A DNA stretch of 41,452 bases from an uncultured Eubacterium sp. (lineage in GTDB: Bacteria; Bacillota; Clostridia; Lachnospirales; Lachnospiraceae), in assembly GCA_910584065.1 (NCBI GenBank), contig CAJTZN010000035.1, forward strand, positions 1-41,452, in the 5' to 3' direction. The position numbers and the translations under genes are program-made. Numbering within the stretch: the first letter of the stretch is position 1; every line of letters starts with the position of its first letter. This document shows, piece after piece, positions 8,673 to 17,742 of the stretch. The notes beneath the pieces are model-generated. The model did not search any database and was not told the DNA's origin. It worked only from the letters and a program-made list of their open reading frames with translations.

Positions 8673-9683
8673 TCACTGGTTCGTCGCCGTCACAAACTCT
8701 TCCAGCTTTTCCGCCGCCTTCCCGCTGGCGATAATCTGCGCGGCCTCCTTTATGCCCTCTTCCAGCGTAATACCAAGTTTTCCGAGATAGATCGCCGTCC
8801 CGGCATTCAATGTGACAATATCCCGTTTCGCACCGGTAATCTTCCCCGTAAGGATCCCTCTCGTGATCTCCGCATTCTCTTCCGGCGTCCCACCGACCAG
8901 CTCTCTCAGTTCACACCGCTTCATGCCGAACTGTTCCGGCGTTATATCATACGAACGGAATGTTCCCTCACGGATCTCGCAGCAATGGCTCGGCCCGGTC
9001 AGCGTGATCTCATCGAGTCCATCCGAACCGCACACGGCCATGCCCCTCGTCACGCCGAGATTGCTAAGTACTTCCGCCAGTTTCTCCACCAGTGCCACAT
9101 CGTATACACCTAATAGCTGAAACGATGAATTTGCCGGATTTGTCAGCGGTCCGAGTATGTTGAACATCGTCCTCTCTCCCATCTCCTTGCGCACCGGCCC
9201 CACATTTTTCATGGAGGCGTGGTGTGACTGGGCGAACAAAAAGCACATATTCGTCTGATCCAAAACCTGCCGTTCTTTTTCTACATCAATAGAAAGCTTC
9301 ACGCCTAAGCTTTCCAGCACGTCCGCCGCGCCGCTTTTACTGGATACGCTGCGGTTTCCGTGCTTTGCCACCGAAATCCCGGCCGCCGCGATGACAAACG
9401 CCGATGTCGTGGAAATATTAAACGTGCCGGCCTCATCGCCGCCGGTCCCCACGATTTCCAATACGTCATACGGCGTATCCAGATGTGTCGCCATATCCCG
9501 CATCACCTGTGCCGACGCCGTGATCTCCGTGATCGTCTCCCCCTTCATGCGCAGCGCGGTGAGATACGCTGCCATCTGCGCGTGTGTCGCCGTGCCGGAC
9601 ATGATCTCCTGCATGACCTCTTTGGCCATGTCATATCCGATATCCCTGTTGTTGATCACCTCATGTAATGCCTCTTTTATCAT
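8673..9683 (-). CDS. trpD: Anthranilate phosphoribosyltransferase
   Basis: 336 aa, the usual length. It transfers phosphoribose from PRPP to anthranilate. Motifs in order: the N-terminal helical domain, the PRPP-binding VGTGGDEAGTFNIST at about residues 78-92, KHGNRSVSSKSGAADVLE, the anthranilate-site Arg region MGERTMFNILGPLTNP, and DGLDEI. Starts at the ATG at 9683, 24 bases after the trpG stop. It is not fused to TrpG, unlike the enterobacterial arrangement. Confidence 0.97.
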   Translation of the reverse strand: MIKEALHEVINNRDIGYDMAKEVMQEIMSGTATHAQMAAYLTALRMKGETITEITASAQVMRDMATHLDTPYDVLEIVGTGGDEAGTFNISTTSAFVIAAAGISVAKHGNRSVSSKSGAADVLESLGVKLSIDVEKERQVLDQTNMCFLFAQSHHASMKNVGPVRKEMGERTMFNILGPLTNPANSSFQLLGVYDVALVEKLAEVLSNLGVTRGMAVCGSDGLDEITLTGPSHCCEIREGTFRSYDITPEQFGMKRCELRELVGGTPEENAEITRGILTGKITGAKRDIVTLNAGTAIYLGKLGITLEEGIKEAAQIIASGKAAEKLEEFVTATNQ

Positions 9684-9707
9684 ATCCTCTTACCTTCCTT
9701 TCCTCAT

Positions 9708-10277
9708 TCAGATCATTTTTAAAAAATTGTCCAGAATAACGCCGCCTTCCGGTGTCAGTATCGATTCCGGATGGAACTGCAGTCCGTAAACCGGAGCCCC
9801 TTTATACCTGACCGCCATCACTTCATTGTTATCATCGGCCGCGATCACATTTAGTGTATCCGGCATCGTCTCCATATCCGCGATCAGGGAATGATACCTC
9901 GCCACGTCGATCCGCTCCGGAAGCCCCTCAAAAATGGGATCCGTATTGTCAATCTCTATATTACTCTTCTTGCCGTGCATGAGCGTTTTCGCATGGCAGA
10001 TCTTAGCGCCGAACACCTCGCAGATCCCCTGATGCCCGAGACAGACGCCTAAAATCGGAACCTCTCCCTTTAGTTCCGCCACCACCTGCTCGCAGACGCC
10101 GGCCGCCGCCGGATACCCCGGCCCCGGCGACAGGATGATGTGGGACGGCCGGCACGCCCGGATCTCATCCACCGTCATCTCGTCATTTCGTATGACCCGG
10201 ATATCCGGATCCCTCTCCCCGATCATCTGCACGAGATTATAAGAAAAACTGTCATAATTATCGATTAATACTATCAT
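9708..10277 (-). CDS. trpG: Anthranilate synthase component II (glutamine amidotransferase)
   Basis: 189 aa from the ATG at 10277, with GAGGTGG just upstream; an ATG 12 bases earlier overlaps the ribosome-binding site itself and is rejected. Class I glutamine amidotransferase that supplies ammonia to TrpE. The catalytic triad is Cys79 (GVCLGHQ), His169 and Glu171 (FHPES). SPGPG lies at 50-54. The gene starts 8 bases after the trpE stop. The same fold serves PabA in folate synthesis, and many Firmicutes share one subunit for both pathways. The operon position makes tryptophan the main role. Confidence 0.95.
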   Translation of the reverse strand: MIVLIDNYDSFSYNLVQMIGERDPDIRVIRNDEMTVDEIRACRPSHIILSPGPGYPAAAGVCEQVVAELKGEVPILGVCLGHQGICEVFGAKICHAKTLMHGKKSNIEIDNTDPIFEGLPERIDVARYHSLIADMETMPDTLNVIAADDNNEVMAVRYKGAPVYGLQFHPESILTPEGGVILDNFLKMI

Positions 10278-10285
10278 GTTCCACC

Positions 10286-11836
10286 TCATTCCTGCGCGCC
10301 CTGTGCGCCTTCATTCTCAAATCGGTAGGCGATCGCCTCCATCACAGCCCTTGCCTTGTTCGCCGATTCCTCGTACTCCAGATCCGGCTGGCTGTCCGCC
10401 ACGATGCCGCCTCCCGCCTGCACATAAACTTTTCCGCCCTTTTTCACCGCCATACGGATGGCAATGCACGTATCCATATTTCCGCTGAAATCAATATACC
10501 CGAGTGCCCCGCCGTAAATCCCCCGCGGCTCGCTCTCCAATTCATCAATGATCTCACATGCCCGGATCTTCGGCGCCCCCGACAATGTTCCCGCCGGAAG
10601 CACCGACTTCACCGCATCGAGCGCATCCTGATCTTCGCGGATATCCCCTTCCACCTGCGAACAGATGTGCATGATCCTCGAATATTTGTGTATCATCATA
10701 TATTCGGTCACTTCGACCGAACCGAAGCGGGAAATGCGCCCCAGGTCGTTCCTGCCGAGGTCAACAAGCATATTGTGTTCGGACAGTTCCTTTTCATCCT
10801 GCAAAAGATCTTCCACCAGCGCCCTGTCCTCTTTCTCATCCTTCCCCCGCGGCCTCGACCCCGCCACCGGGAATGTCGTGAGCCTCCCGTCCTGCAGCCG
10901 CACGAGCGTTTCCGGCGACGTGCTCATGATCTCCACATCATCGAGGTTCATGTAAACCATATACGGGGACGGGTTCGTCGTCCGCAGCACCCGGTACGGA
11001 TCAATCAGGCTGCCCTCGTAATCACTGACAAAGCGTCTCGAAATCACCGCCTGGAAAATGTCACCGTCCCGAATGTATTCCTTCGTCCTCTCGACGATGT
11101 CCGTATACTGTTCCTTCGTCACATTACACGTAAATTCCACCTCGCCGCGCGGCGCTTCCGGAGGAATGTTCACCTGTTTATGGATCTGGGCGATCATCTC
11201 CCCGATCTCTGTTTCCGCTCTCCGGTAGTTTTCCTCCACATCCCCTTTTGTTCCGACATTGGCGACGACCACCATCTTCTGCCGCAACTGGTCGTACGCG
11301 ATCACCTTGTCAAAGAGCATGAGGTCAAAATCGTGGAACTCTCCGCGTTTTATATCCAGCACCGGCTCCGCGTGGGCAATGACCGCATAGGCAAAATACC
11401 CGACAAAACCTCCCGTAAACGGCGGCATATCCTGCAATTTCGGGGAACGGTATCCCGCCAGGATCCGTCGCACCTCCTGAAACGCGTCTTCGGTTTTTTT
11501 CGTCTCCACGCCGCCTCCGGATTCAATCGTCACCTGATCCCTCGAACACGTCACGCGCATGACCGGATCATATCCGAGAAACGAATAACGTCCCCACTTC
11601 TCGCCGCCTTCCACGCTCTCCAGCAGATAAAAACGGCTGTGTTCCGCCGCCAGTTTGCGCAGCAGCGAGATCGGGGTAATGATATCGGCAAATATTTCTT
11701 TTTTGATGGGAACAATGTCATAGTCTTTTGCGTACTGCCGGATGCGCTCTACTTCCCTCTGCATCGTCCCGCTGTTTGTCTGCCCTGTCTGTTCCACCTG
11801 TCCTGTTTCACTTGTCTGTCCTCTTTGTTTTTCCAT
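10286..11836 (-). CDS. trpE: Anthranilate synthase component I
   Basis: 516 aa from the ATG at 11836 (AGAAAGG 9 bases upstream; an ATG at 11845 sits on that site). Converts chorismate to anthranilate with ammonia from TrpG. The tryptophan feedback-site motif LLES is at residues 71-74. The C-terminal chorismate-binding domain has the expected DIFQAVISRRF, PETLVRL, PVAGSRPRG, DLGRNDLGRI and GTLSGAPKIRA. The first 25 residues are rich in Gln, Thr and Gly and look dispensable; Met25 would give a 492-aa protein but lacks a good ribosome-binding site. First gene of the operon, directly controlled by the T-box. Confidence 0.96.
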   Translation of the reverse strand: MEKQRGQTSETGQVEQTGQTNSGTMQREVERIRQYAKDYDIVPIKKEIFADIITPISLLRKLAAEHSRFYLLESVEGGEKWGRYSFLGYDPVMRVTCSRDQVTIESGGGVETKKTEDAFQEVRRILAGYRSPKLQDMPPFTGGFVGYFAYAVIAHAEPVLDIKRGEFHDFDLMLFDKVIAYDQLRQKMVVVANVGTKGDVEENYRRAETEIGEMIAQIHKQVNIPPEAPRGEVEFTCNVTKEQYTDIVERTKEYIRDGDIFQAVISRRFVSDYEGSLIDPYRVLRTTNPSPYMVYMNLDDVEIMSTSPETLVRLQDGRLTTFPVAGSRPRGKDEKEDRALVEDLLQDEKELSEHNMLVDLGRNDLGRISRFGSVEVTEYMMIHKYSRIMHICSQVEGDIREDQDALDAVKSVLPAGTLSGAPKIRACEIIDELESEPRGIYGGALGYIDFSGNMDTCIAIRMAVKKGGKVYVQAGGGIVADSQPDLEYEESANKARAVMEAIAYRFENEGAQGAQE

Positions 11837-11911
11837 GCTGTCCATCCTTTCTGCTACCTGACCGATGAAGGAATTTCATCTTCTTGACATGTTCCTGGTT
11901 TTTGCTCGTCA

Positions 11912-12190
11912 CAAAATAAAAAAGCTTTCGTCCCTGTTCCAGTTAAGGAATAGGGACAAAAGCTATCATACTTCTGCGGTACCACCCAAATTGGCCATAA
12001 ATGACCCACTCATCATGCACTATCATGCACTCCTGCGTATAACGGTCCAGGTTTCCGTCAGCGTCTACTTGATGTTCCGCACACCGTTCAAGCTGCCCTC
12101 TCAAGTCCATTCAAAATGTTCCTGCTGCTGTATCGCACCAACCTACAGCTCTCTGAAAGCATTTCCACATTCCTACTACTCTTGATCGTC
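11912..12190 (-). promoter_or_regulatory. tRNA-Trp-sensing T-box leader of the trp operon
   Basis: On the minus strand the leader carries, in order, a stem I with AGAGAGC and GGTTGGTG-type signatures, a specifier loop with the Trp codon TGG at 12107-12109 followed by a purine, and the invariant T-box GGTGGTACCGC at 11976-11986. An intrinsic terminator (11915-11964) follows directly. T-box leaders read through the terminator when uncharged cognate tRNA pairs with specifier and T-box. Gene context (trpE next) and codon agree on tryptophan. Confidence 0.95.
11915..11964 (-). terminator. T-box attenuator terminator
   Basis: Minus-strand hairpin made of AGCTTTTGTCCCTATTCC and its near-perfect complement with a 4-6 base loop, followed by a T-rich tail. 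It competes with the antiterminator formed by the T-box sequence just upstream. Confidence 0.9.
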
Positions 12191-12223
12191 GGTTTGTTTG
12201 GTTTGTTTTTCAATTTGTTATCT

Positions 12224-12251
12224 AGTATATCACTTTTTTTTGAAATGTCAA
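12224..12251 (-). promoter_or_regulatory. Promoter of the trp operon
   Basis: Minus-strand -35 TTGACA (12246-12251), 16-bp spacer, -10 TATACT (12224-12229). Placed just before stem I of the T-box. Confidence 0.85.
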
Positions 12252-12271
12252 CAAAAAATTTGAAAAAAAGA

Positions 12272-14485
12272 TCATCCATACTCCGGCACAACTTCCGGCA
12301 TAAAGAACCGCCCCTCAAACAGCGACTTGACAAGGATGTTATACTCTGCCTTCGTCAGTCCGCTGCGCATCTGCGCAAACGTATCCGCCTCGTCATAATA
12401 CTCACTATTCATGCCCGACCTGCTCTTCGTCGCATCGGCGTCAAAAATCATCAGCTTCTGCACGCCCGGTGCATTGTTCCAAGTGTCCCAGTTTGCCAGG
12501 GAAGCGCCATTTGGATCTCCCTTTGCCAGGAAATTACCGACATATTTCTGCATCAGTTCCGTCAGCGCTTTCCGCCCCTCTTTGTTCGCTGAACTGAGTG
12601 CGTTCGGCGCGTATTCCGTATAATTATTTTTATAGTAACCACGCAGGAAATCTTTACTTGAGCCGTGGAACGCCCCTACATACCGGCTGTAAAAGCCATC
12701 AGTGACAGTAGCGTCGGTTCCCCAGCGGAAACGGTAGGCGTATACCGGCGCATGGGCGCCGTCCTGATAAAGCCGGTTCGCCGTCTTTTCGATATAATGT
12801 CCCGATTGCAGCATGCTTCCAAACTTCACCCCGTTAGTCACAAGATTCAGCATTTGGGAGCCGGTCGTGATCTGCGTCAGATTTTCCAGTTCGGAATCCA
12901 GTTTCCCGTTCCAGGCATAACTCGAAAATTCCGTAGCGTCGCTTCCGAGGATGACTGGGACGCGGTTATAGTTTCCGGACGAGATCACGGAAAATCCCTC
13001 TTTCGGGATCACGGTCCCATCATGAAATCCCTGAGGGAACTCCCCGAGGCGCAGCGACGACGATTTGTACATATTCGCGACTTCCGTCGTCGAGAGTCCC
13101 TGAAACAGCTCGCGTATGACGTTATCCTCCGCGTCTTTCAAAAATGCGAGCGCACTTTTTTTCGTGGCGTACGTCCCGCGTTTTACGAGGATGGCCGCGA
13201 GTTTTTCCTCCGCGGATTCCTCCCCGTCCTCCGGCGAACACGTATTGCAGCCGCCGCTGAAAATAATGGCCTTGTGGAACAGCCCGTTCATGCCCGGCGA
13301 GATCATGCAGAGCAGCGCATTCCGCGCACCGGCAGAAAATCCGGACAGCGTTACATTTCCGGGATTTCCTCCAAAGGCAGCGATTTCGTCACGAACCCAG
13401 CTCAGTGCGGCTTTGATGTCCAGCAGCGCAAAATTTCCGCTGTTTTCCTCCTCCGTCCCGTTTCTGAGCGCCGGATGGCTGAGAAAACCGAACGCCCCCA
13501 GCCGGTATTCTACCGAAACGACGACACAGTTCGCCGCCGCCGCAAAACTGGAAAAACTGACATTCGACGTCCCGGAAGCGTTTCCGCCGCCGTGCAGGTA
13601 AACCATGACCGGCAGATTTTTATCGCCGCTATTGGGGCGGTAAATATTGACATACAGACAATCCTCCGTCCCCATGTACGAAGTTCCGTCGCTGTACTGC
13701 GCCGCCGGTTCTTTCGCCGCGGCGGCGTTTAACGTGCCGAGCCACGGCTCCACCGGCTGGGGCGCCTTCCAGCGGTTTTTACCCGCCGTGGACGCGCCGT
13801 AAGGAACGCCGTACCAGACAAGCGCTTTCGCGTTCGCGTCCTCAATGCCCCGAACGGCGCCTTTCGCCGTCGTCCGGATCAGTTCTGACTGTACCTTGAC
13901 CGTCACTTTCTTCGTCTTACTGCCGTCTTTCGAAGTAATGGTGATCACGGATTTTCCGTTCGCAGCCGCCGTGATCGTCCCATTTTTTGAAACCTTCGCG
14001 ACAGCCGGATCCGAAGACGAGTAAAAAAGCCGTTTGTTCGCAGCGCTGGCAGGCGCCGCTTTGGCCCCCAGACTCTGCTGGTTCCCGGGATACATTTTTA
14101 CACTGGACGATGCCACATTGATCTTCGACACCTTTTTGCCGACCGTTACTTTGATCGCCAGCACCTTTTTCTTCTTGCTGTTATATCCCCGGACGTACGT
14201 ACTCCCTTTTTTTACTCCTTTGAGCTTTTTATTTTTTATGATCTTGACGATCTTTTTATTTTTTGATTTCCATTTCAGTTTCTGATACTTGGATTTTTTC
14301 GCCGCCGTCAGCGGATTCTTTTCAACAATGTTTAAGATCGTGACTTTCTTCCCTTTTGTCACCGTATAGGCGGGGTTCTCAGCCGCCTGCGCGGGCTGGA
14401 CCGCACAGGCGCCCCAAAACATTCCGAGGCACAAAAGGCACAAAAATAAATTCGCTCTGCTCCATTTTTTCTGATCCATGTTCAT
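12272..14485 (-). CDS. Secreted type-B carboxylesterase with N-terminal BIG2-like modules
   Basis: 737 aa. Residues 1-34 are a signal peptide ending in PAQAA. Residues about 38-197 hold two Lys-rich Ig-like (BIG2) modules (for example SSSDPAVAKVSKNGTITA). From residue 203 on it is a carboxylesterase of the COesterase/alpha-beta hydrolase family: EDCLYVNIYRP, oxyanion-hole YLHGGG, nucleophile Ser384 in GFSAG, likely Glu519 (LGSDATEFSS) and His607 (GAFHGSS). So the catalytic triad is complete. It should hydrolyse esters outside the cell; the substrate cannot be told. Two start codons (14485, 14479) are equally possible. It ends about 20 bases upstream of the trp promoter and is read in the same direction. 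Confidence 0.88.
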   Translation of the reverse strand: MNMDQKKWSRANLFLCLLCLGMFWGACAVQPAQAAENPAYTVTKGKKVTILNIVEKNPLTAAKKSKYQKLKWKSKNKKIVKIIKNKKLKGVKKGSTYVRGYNSKKKKVLAIKVTVGKKVSKINVASSSVKMYPGNQQSLGAKAAPASAANKRLFYSSSDPAVAKVSKNGTITAAANGKSVITITSKDGSKTKKVTVKVQSELIRTTAKGAVRGIEDANAKALVWYGVPYGASTAGKNRWKAPQPVEPWLGTLNAAAAKEPAAQYSDGTSYMGTEDCLYVNIYRPNSGDKNLPVMVYLHGGGNASGTSNVSFSSFAAAANCVVVSVEYRLGAFGFLSHPALRNGTEEENSGNFALLDIKAALSWVRDEIAAFGGNPGNVTLSGFSAGARNALLCMISPGMNGLFHKAIIFSGGCNTCSPEDGEESAEEKLAAILVKRGTYATKKSALAFLKDAEDNVIRELFQGLSTTEVANMYKSSSLRLGEFPQGFHDGTVIPKEGFSVISSGNYNRVPVILGSDATEFSSYAWNGKLDSELENLTQITTGSQMLNLVTNGVKFGSMLQSGHYIEKTANRLYQDGAHAPVYAYRFRWGTDATVTDGFYSRYVGAFHGSSKDFLRGYYKNNYTEYAPNALSSANKEGRKALTELMQKYVGNFLAKGDPNGASLANWDTWNNAPGVQKLMIFDADATKSRSGMNSEYYDEADTFAQMRSGLTKAEYNILVKSLFEGRFFMPEVVPEYG

Positions 14486-14571
14486 CCATCCATTTCCGTT
14501 TCGTATTTATATGATGTCCATATAATACCAATCCAATAAGACAAAAATATGTCAAAATAGATATACATGGT

Positions 14572-15582
14572 TTACTGCCAGCTCAGGGACTGGTATTCTG
14601 CCACACGCTCCCGCAGGATCAGGTCTTTCAGCGCCTGTTCCGTCGGCTTATCCTCAAACAGGACCGCGTTGATCTGCTCGACGATCGGCATATTGACATG
14701 ATGCTTATTGGCCAGCGCCATCGCCGCCCGGGCACAATTGACACCCTCGATGACCTGCCGGATCTCCTGTTTCGCCTCATCGAGTGTCTTTCCCTGGCCG
14801 AGCAGATAGCCGCAATTGTGATTCCGGCTATGGGTGCTCGTACATGTTACGATCAGGTCGCCGATGCCGGAAAGTCCAAAAAACGATTCCATTTTTCCGC
14901 CGAGTTCCATACCCAGACGGCTGATTTCCGCGATCCCCCTCGTCATGAGCGCCGCCTTCGTATTATCCCCCATTCCCATGCCTTCCAGGATCCCGGCGGC
15001 AAGCGCGATCACATTTTTCAGCGCGCCGCCGATCTCAATGCCGATAATATCCGGACTCACATAAACGCGGAAGTTCTCTCCCATAAAAACATCCTGGATA
15101 AAAACAGCTGTCTTTTCCGACTTCGCTCCAACTACAACTGTCGTTGGCATCTGTTTGGAAACCTCCTCGGCATGGCTCGGGCCGGAAAGCACCGCCACAT
15201 CCGCGTTCGGCAGCTCGTCCTCCAGAATCTCGCACAACGTCATCAGTGTATGTTCCTCGATCCCCTTCCCCACATTCACGACGATCTGCCCGTCCTCGAT
15301 AAAAGGCTTCGCCAGCCTGGCCGTGGAGCGCACATAGGGGGACGCCACGGAAAACACGATGATATCCTGTCCCCGGCACGCCTGTTCCAGATCGTCCTCG
15401 ATCACGATCGACGGCGGCAGTTTTACCCCCGGCAGACGGTCTACGTGTTCCCTCTTTTCGCGGAGCATATCCGTTTCCTCTTTCACTGCCGACCAGACGG
15501 TCACACGGTGCCCGTTGTTCGCGCATAAAATGGCAAGCGCGGTCCCCCAGCTCCCAGCTCCCAAAAAGCTTATCTTTTTCAT
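14572..15582 (-). CDS. gpsA: Glycerol-3-phosphate dehydrogenase [NAD(P)+]
   Basis: 336 aa from the ATG at 15582, with AAGGAGG 7 bases upstream; the ATG at 15588 lies one base from that site and is rejected. Reduces dihydroxyacetone phosphate to sn-glycerol 3-phosphate for phospholipids. The N-terminal Rossmann motif is FLGAGSWGTALA. Also present are VLSGPSHAEEV, the catalytic lysine in GGALKNVIALAAG, and the C-terminal helical domain with GLSGIGDLIVTCTS. It follows plsY by 12 bases, so the enzyme that makes glycerol 3-phosphate and the one that acylates it are in one operon. Confidence 0.97.
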   Translation of the reverse strand: MKKISFLGAGSWGTALAILCANNGHRVTVWSAVKEETDMLREKREHVDRLPGVKLPPSIVIEDDLEQACRGQDIIVFSVASPYVRSTARLAKPFIEDGQIVVNVGKGIEEHTLMTLCEILEDELPNADVAVLSGPSHAEEVSKQMPTTVVVGAKSEKTAVFIQDVFMGENFRVYVSPDIIGIEIGGALKNVIALAAGILEGMGMGDNTKAALMTRGIAEISRLGMELGGKMESFFGLSGIGDLIVTCTSTHSRNHNCGYLLGQGKTLDEAKQEIRQVIEGVNCARAAMALANKHHVNMPIVEQINAVLFEDKPTEQALKDLILRERVAEYQSLSWQ

Positions 15583-15594
15583 TGTCATACCTCC

Positions 15595-16260
15595 TTAGTG
15601 ATCCTCTTTTCGTTTTGCCCCGAGTTTATTTTCTGTTCCGTGTAACAGCCTAACGATATTCGCCTTGTGCTTTATGTAAGCCAGACCGGTAAACAAAAGG
15701 CTTATCGTAAGCAGTACCGGAAAATATGCGCTGTCCCGGTAATGAAGCACGGAAAACGCCGGGATATACCACACGACGATCAGCGATCCGAGCGACACGT
15801 AGCGTGTTACCGCCACGACGACGACGAAAATAGCCAGACCAACTGCGATGAACAGCGGATCGAGCGTGGATACGACGATGACGGCCGCCGAGACCGCGAT
15901 CCCTTTTCCGCCCCGGAATCTCAGGGTGACCGGAAAATTGTGCCCCAGCACGACGCCGAGTCCGGCGCAGAGTGTAAACATATACGTGAGATCCTGGTCA
16001 AATCCCATGCGCGCGCAGTAAAAAAACTTCACGACGAGCATCGGGATAAACGCTTTCATCAGATCGCCGAGAAACGTGAGCGCGCCCGCTTTCGCGCCGA
16101 GAGAGCGGAGCGCGTTCGTCGTGCCGATATTGCCGCTCCCCGTCGAACGTATATCCATTCCGTTCATCTTACCAACGAGATACCCCGTGGGGAAACAGCC
16201 AAATGCATAACCAATGACCAGGATCAAAAATCCGGTTAAGATATTTGCTGACACCGCCAT
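15595..16260 (-). CDS. plsY: Glycerol-3-phosphate acyltransferase PlsY
   Basis: 221 aa with about five hydrophobic segments. Transfers an acyl group from acyl phosphate to glycerol 3-phosphate at the membrane. Conserved motifs are STGSGNIGTTNALRSLG (residues 36-52) and GHNFPVTLRFRGGKGIAVS (about 104-122). The start overlaps the der stop as TAATG, with AAAGGAG as ribosome-binding site. It forms an operon with der and gpsA, an arrangement common in Firmicutes. Confidence 0.96.
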   Translation of the reverse strand: MAVSANILTGFLILVIGYAFGCFPTGYLVGKMNGMDIRSTGSGNIGTTNALRSLGAKAGALTFLGDLMKAFIPMLVVKFFYCARMGFDQDLTYMFTLCAGLGVVLGHNFPVTLRFRGGKGIAVSAAVIVVSTLDPLFIAVGLAIFVVVVAVTRYVSLGSLIVVWYIPAFSVLHYRDSAYFPVLLTISLLFTGLAYIKHKANIVRLLHGTENKLGAKRKEDH

Positions 16261-17579
16261 TACTCCTTTCGTTCACGAATAAACATCCGGATCGGCGTGC
16301 CGGTAAAGCCAAATGTCTCGCGGATCCGGTTTTCTATATAACGCTGATAGGAAAAGTGCATCAGTTCCTTGCTGTTCACAAAGACAACAAACGTCGGGGG
16401 CTTCGTGCTGACCTGTGTCATATAAAACAGCTTGAGCCTTTTTCCTTTATCTGACGGCGGCTGCTGCATCGCAACGGCCTCCATCAGTATTTCATTGAGC
16501 ACACCGGTCTGGATGCGCAGGGAGTGGAACTGGATGACCGTCTCAATCCGCTCAAACAGTTTTTCCGTGCGCTGTCCGGTGAGTGCGGAAATAAACATGA
16601 TCTCCGCGTAAGGGACGAACGAGAGTATCTCCCGCACGCGGTTCGTGTACTCTTTTACCGTGTGATTATCCTTTTCCACCGCATCCCATTTATTGACGGC
16701 GATGATCAGTCCCTTTCCCCGGTCGTGGGCGATGCCCGCTATTTTCGCGTCCTGCTCCGTCACGCCCTCGACGGCGTCGATCATCAAAATGACGACGTCC
16801 GAGCGCTCGATCGCCGCCACGGTCCTGATAATACTATATCGTTCTAAATCTTCCTTGATTTTATTCTTCCTTCTTATACCAGCTGTATCAATAAATACAT
16901 ATTCCTTTCCGTCGCGGACGATCTCGGTGTCGATCGCGTCGCGCGTCGTACCGGCGATCTCCGACACGATAACACGGTTTTTCCCCACCAGTTTGTTGAC
17001 GAGCGAGGATTTCCCGGCGTTCGGCTTCCCTACGATCGCTATCTTCGGGCGCTCATCCTCTTCCTCTTCAAATTTTTCCGGCGCGATATGTTCGAGCACC
17101 GCGTCGAGCATATCTCCGATGCCCAGTTTCGACGAGGCGGACACCGGATGGGGATCCCCGATCCCCAGATTGTAAAATTCGTACACATCCGGCATATATT
17201 TTTCAAAACTATCGACTTTATTTACGACTAAAACCACCGGTTTCCCCGACTTGCGCAGCATATCCGCCACTTTGAAATCCATATCGACCAGTCCCTGCCG
17301 GACATCGGTGAGAAACAAAATGACATCAGCCGCGGCAATGGCGATATTCGCCTGCTCACGCATGTGCGAGAGCATGGCATCCTTCGTATCGAGGTCGATC
17401 CCCCCAGTATCGATCAGCGACATACTGCGGTCGAGCCAGGTGAAATCCGCGTAGATCCGGTCGCGCGTCACGCCGGGGTAGTCTTTTACGATCGAGATCC
17501 GCTCCCCTGCCAGCGTATTAAAAAGCGTCGACTTTCCCACATTGGGCCTTCCCACGACAGCTACAATTGGTTTACTCAT
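16260..17579 (-). CDS. der: Ribosome-assembly GTPase Der (EngA)
   Basis: 439 aa from the ATG at 17579, which has GAGGAG just upstream; the in-frame ATG at 17591 overlaps that site. Der carries two GTPase domains in tandem and a C-terminal KH-like domain and matures the 50S subunit. First G domain: GRPNVGKST near residue 9 and NKVD. Second: GKPNAGKSS near 185, DTAGIRRK and NKWD. The KH-like end includes TKPPTFVVFVNS. It has its own promoter (17631-17659) and leads the der-plsY-gpsA operon. Confidence 0.97.
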   Translation of the reverse strand: MSKPIVAVVGRPNVGKSTLFNTLAGERISIVKDYPGVTRDRIYADFTWLDRSMSLIDTGGIDLDTKDAMLSHMREQANIAIAAADVILFLTDVRQGLVDMDFKVADMLRKSGKPVVLVVNKVDSFEKYMPDVYEFYNLGIGDPHPVSASSKLGIGDMLDAVLEHIAPEKFEEEEDERPKIAIVGKPNAGKSSLVNKLVGKNRVIVSEIAGTTRDAIDTEIVRDGKEYVFIDTAGIRRKNKIKEDLERYSIIRTVAAIERSDVVILMIDAVEGVTEQDAKIAGIAHDRGKGLIIAVNKWDAVEKDNHTVKEYTNRVREILSFVPYAEIMFISALTGQRTEKLFERIETVIQFHSLRIQTGVLNEILMEAVAMQQPPSDKGKRLKLFYMTQVSTKPPTFVVFVNSKELMHFSYQRYIENRIRETFGFTGTPIRMFIRERKE

Positions 17580-17630
17580 AGTACTCCTCATTTCTGCTTA
17601 TTTTATCAAATGATGCCACACACTTCCTTT

Positions 17631-17659
17631 ATTCTACAGGAAATCGTATCCAAAATCAA
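17631..17659 (-). promoter_or_regulatory. Promoter of der-plsY-gpsA
   Basis: Minus-strand -35 TTGATT (17654-17659), 17-bp spacer, -10 TAGAAT (17631-17636). Its -35 lies 12 bases from the divergent yjfB-like promoter's -35. Confidence 0.75.
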
Positions 17660-17671
17660 TAGAAAAAAGCA

Positions 17672-17700
17672 TTGTCTTTTCCATTCCCACATGATATAAT
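17672..17700 (+). promoter_or_regulatory. Promoter of the yjfB-like gene
   Basis: -35 TTGTCT (17672-17677), exactly 17 bp spacer, consensus -10 TATAAT (17695-17700). A strong AAAGGAGG site (17727-17734) precedes the ATG. Confidence 0.85.
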
Positions 17701-17742
17701 TGAAAAAAATCAAGCGCAGCGCGCGCAAAGGAGGTTGATACG

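Noticed and set aside
10667..11887. 406-codon plus-strand open frame opposite trpE
   Set aside because: Shadow of trpE with no recognisable domain; it starts inside trpE and ends in its leader region.
12665..13732. 355-codon plus-strand open frame opposite the carboxylesterase
   Set aside because: The minus-strand frame has a signal peptide, catalytic triad and family motifs; the plus frame has none.
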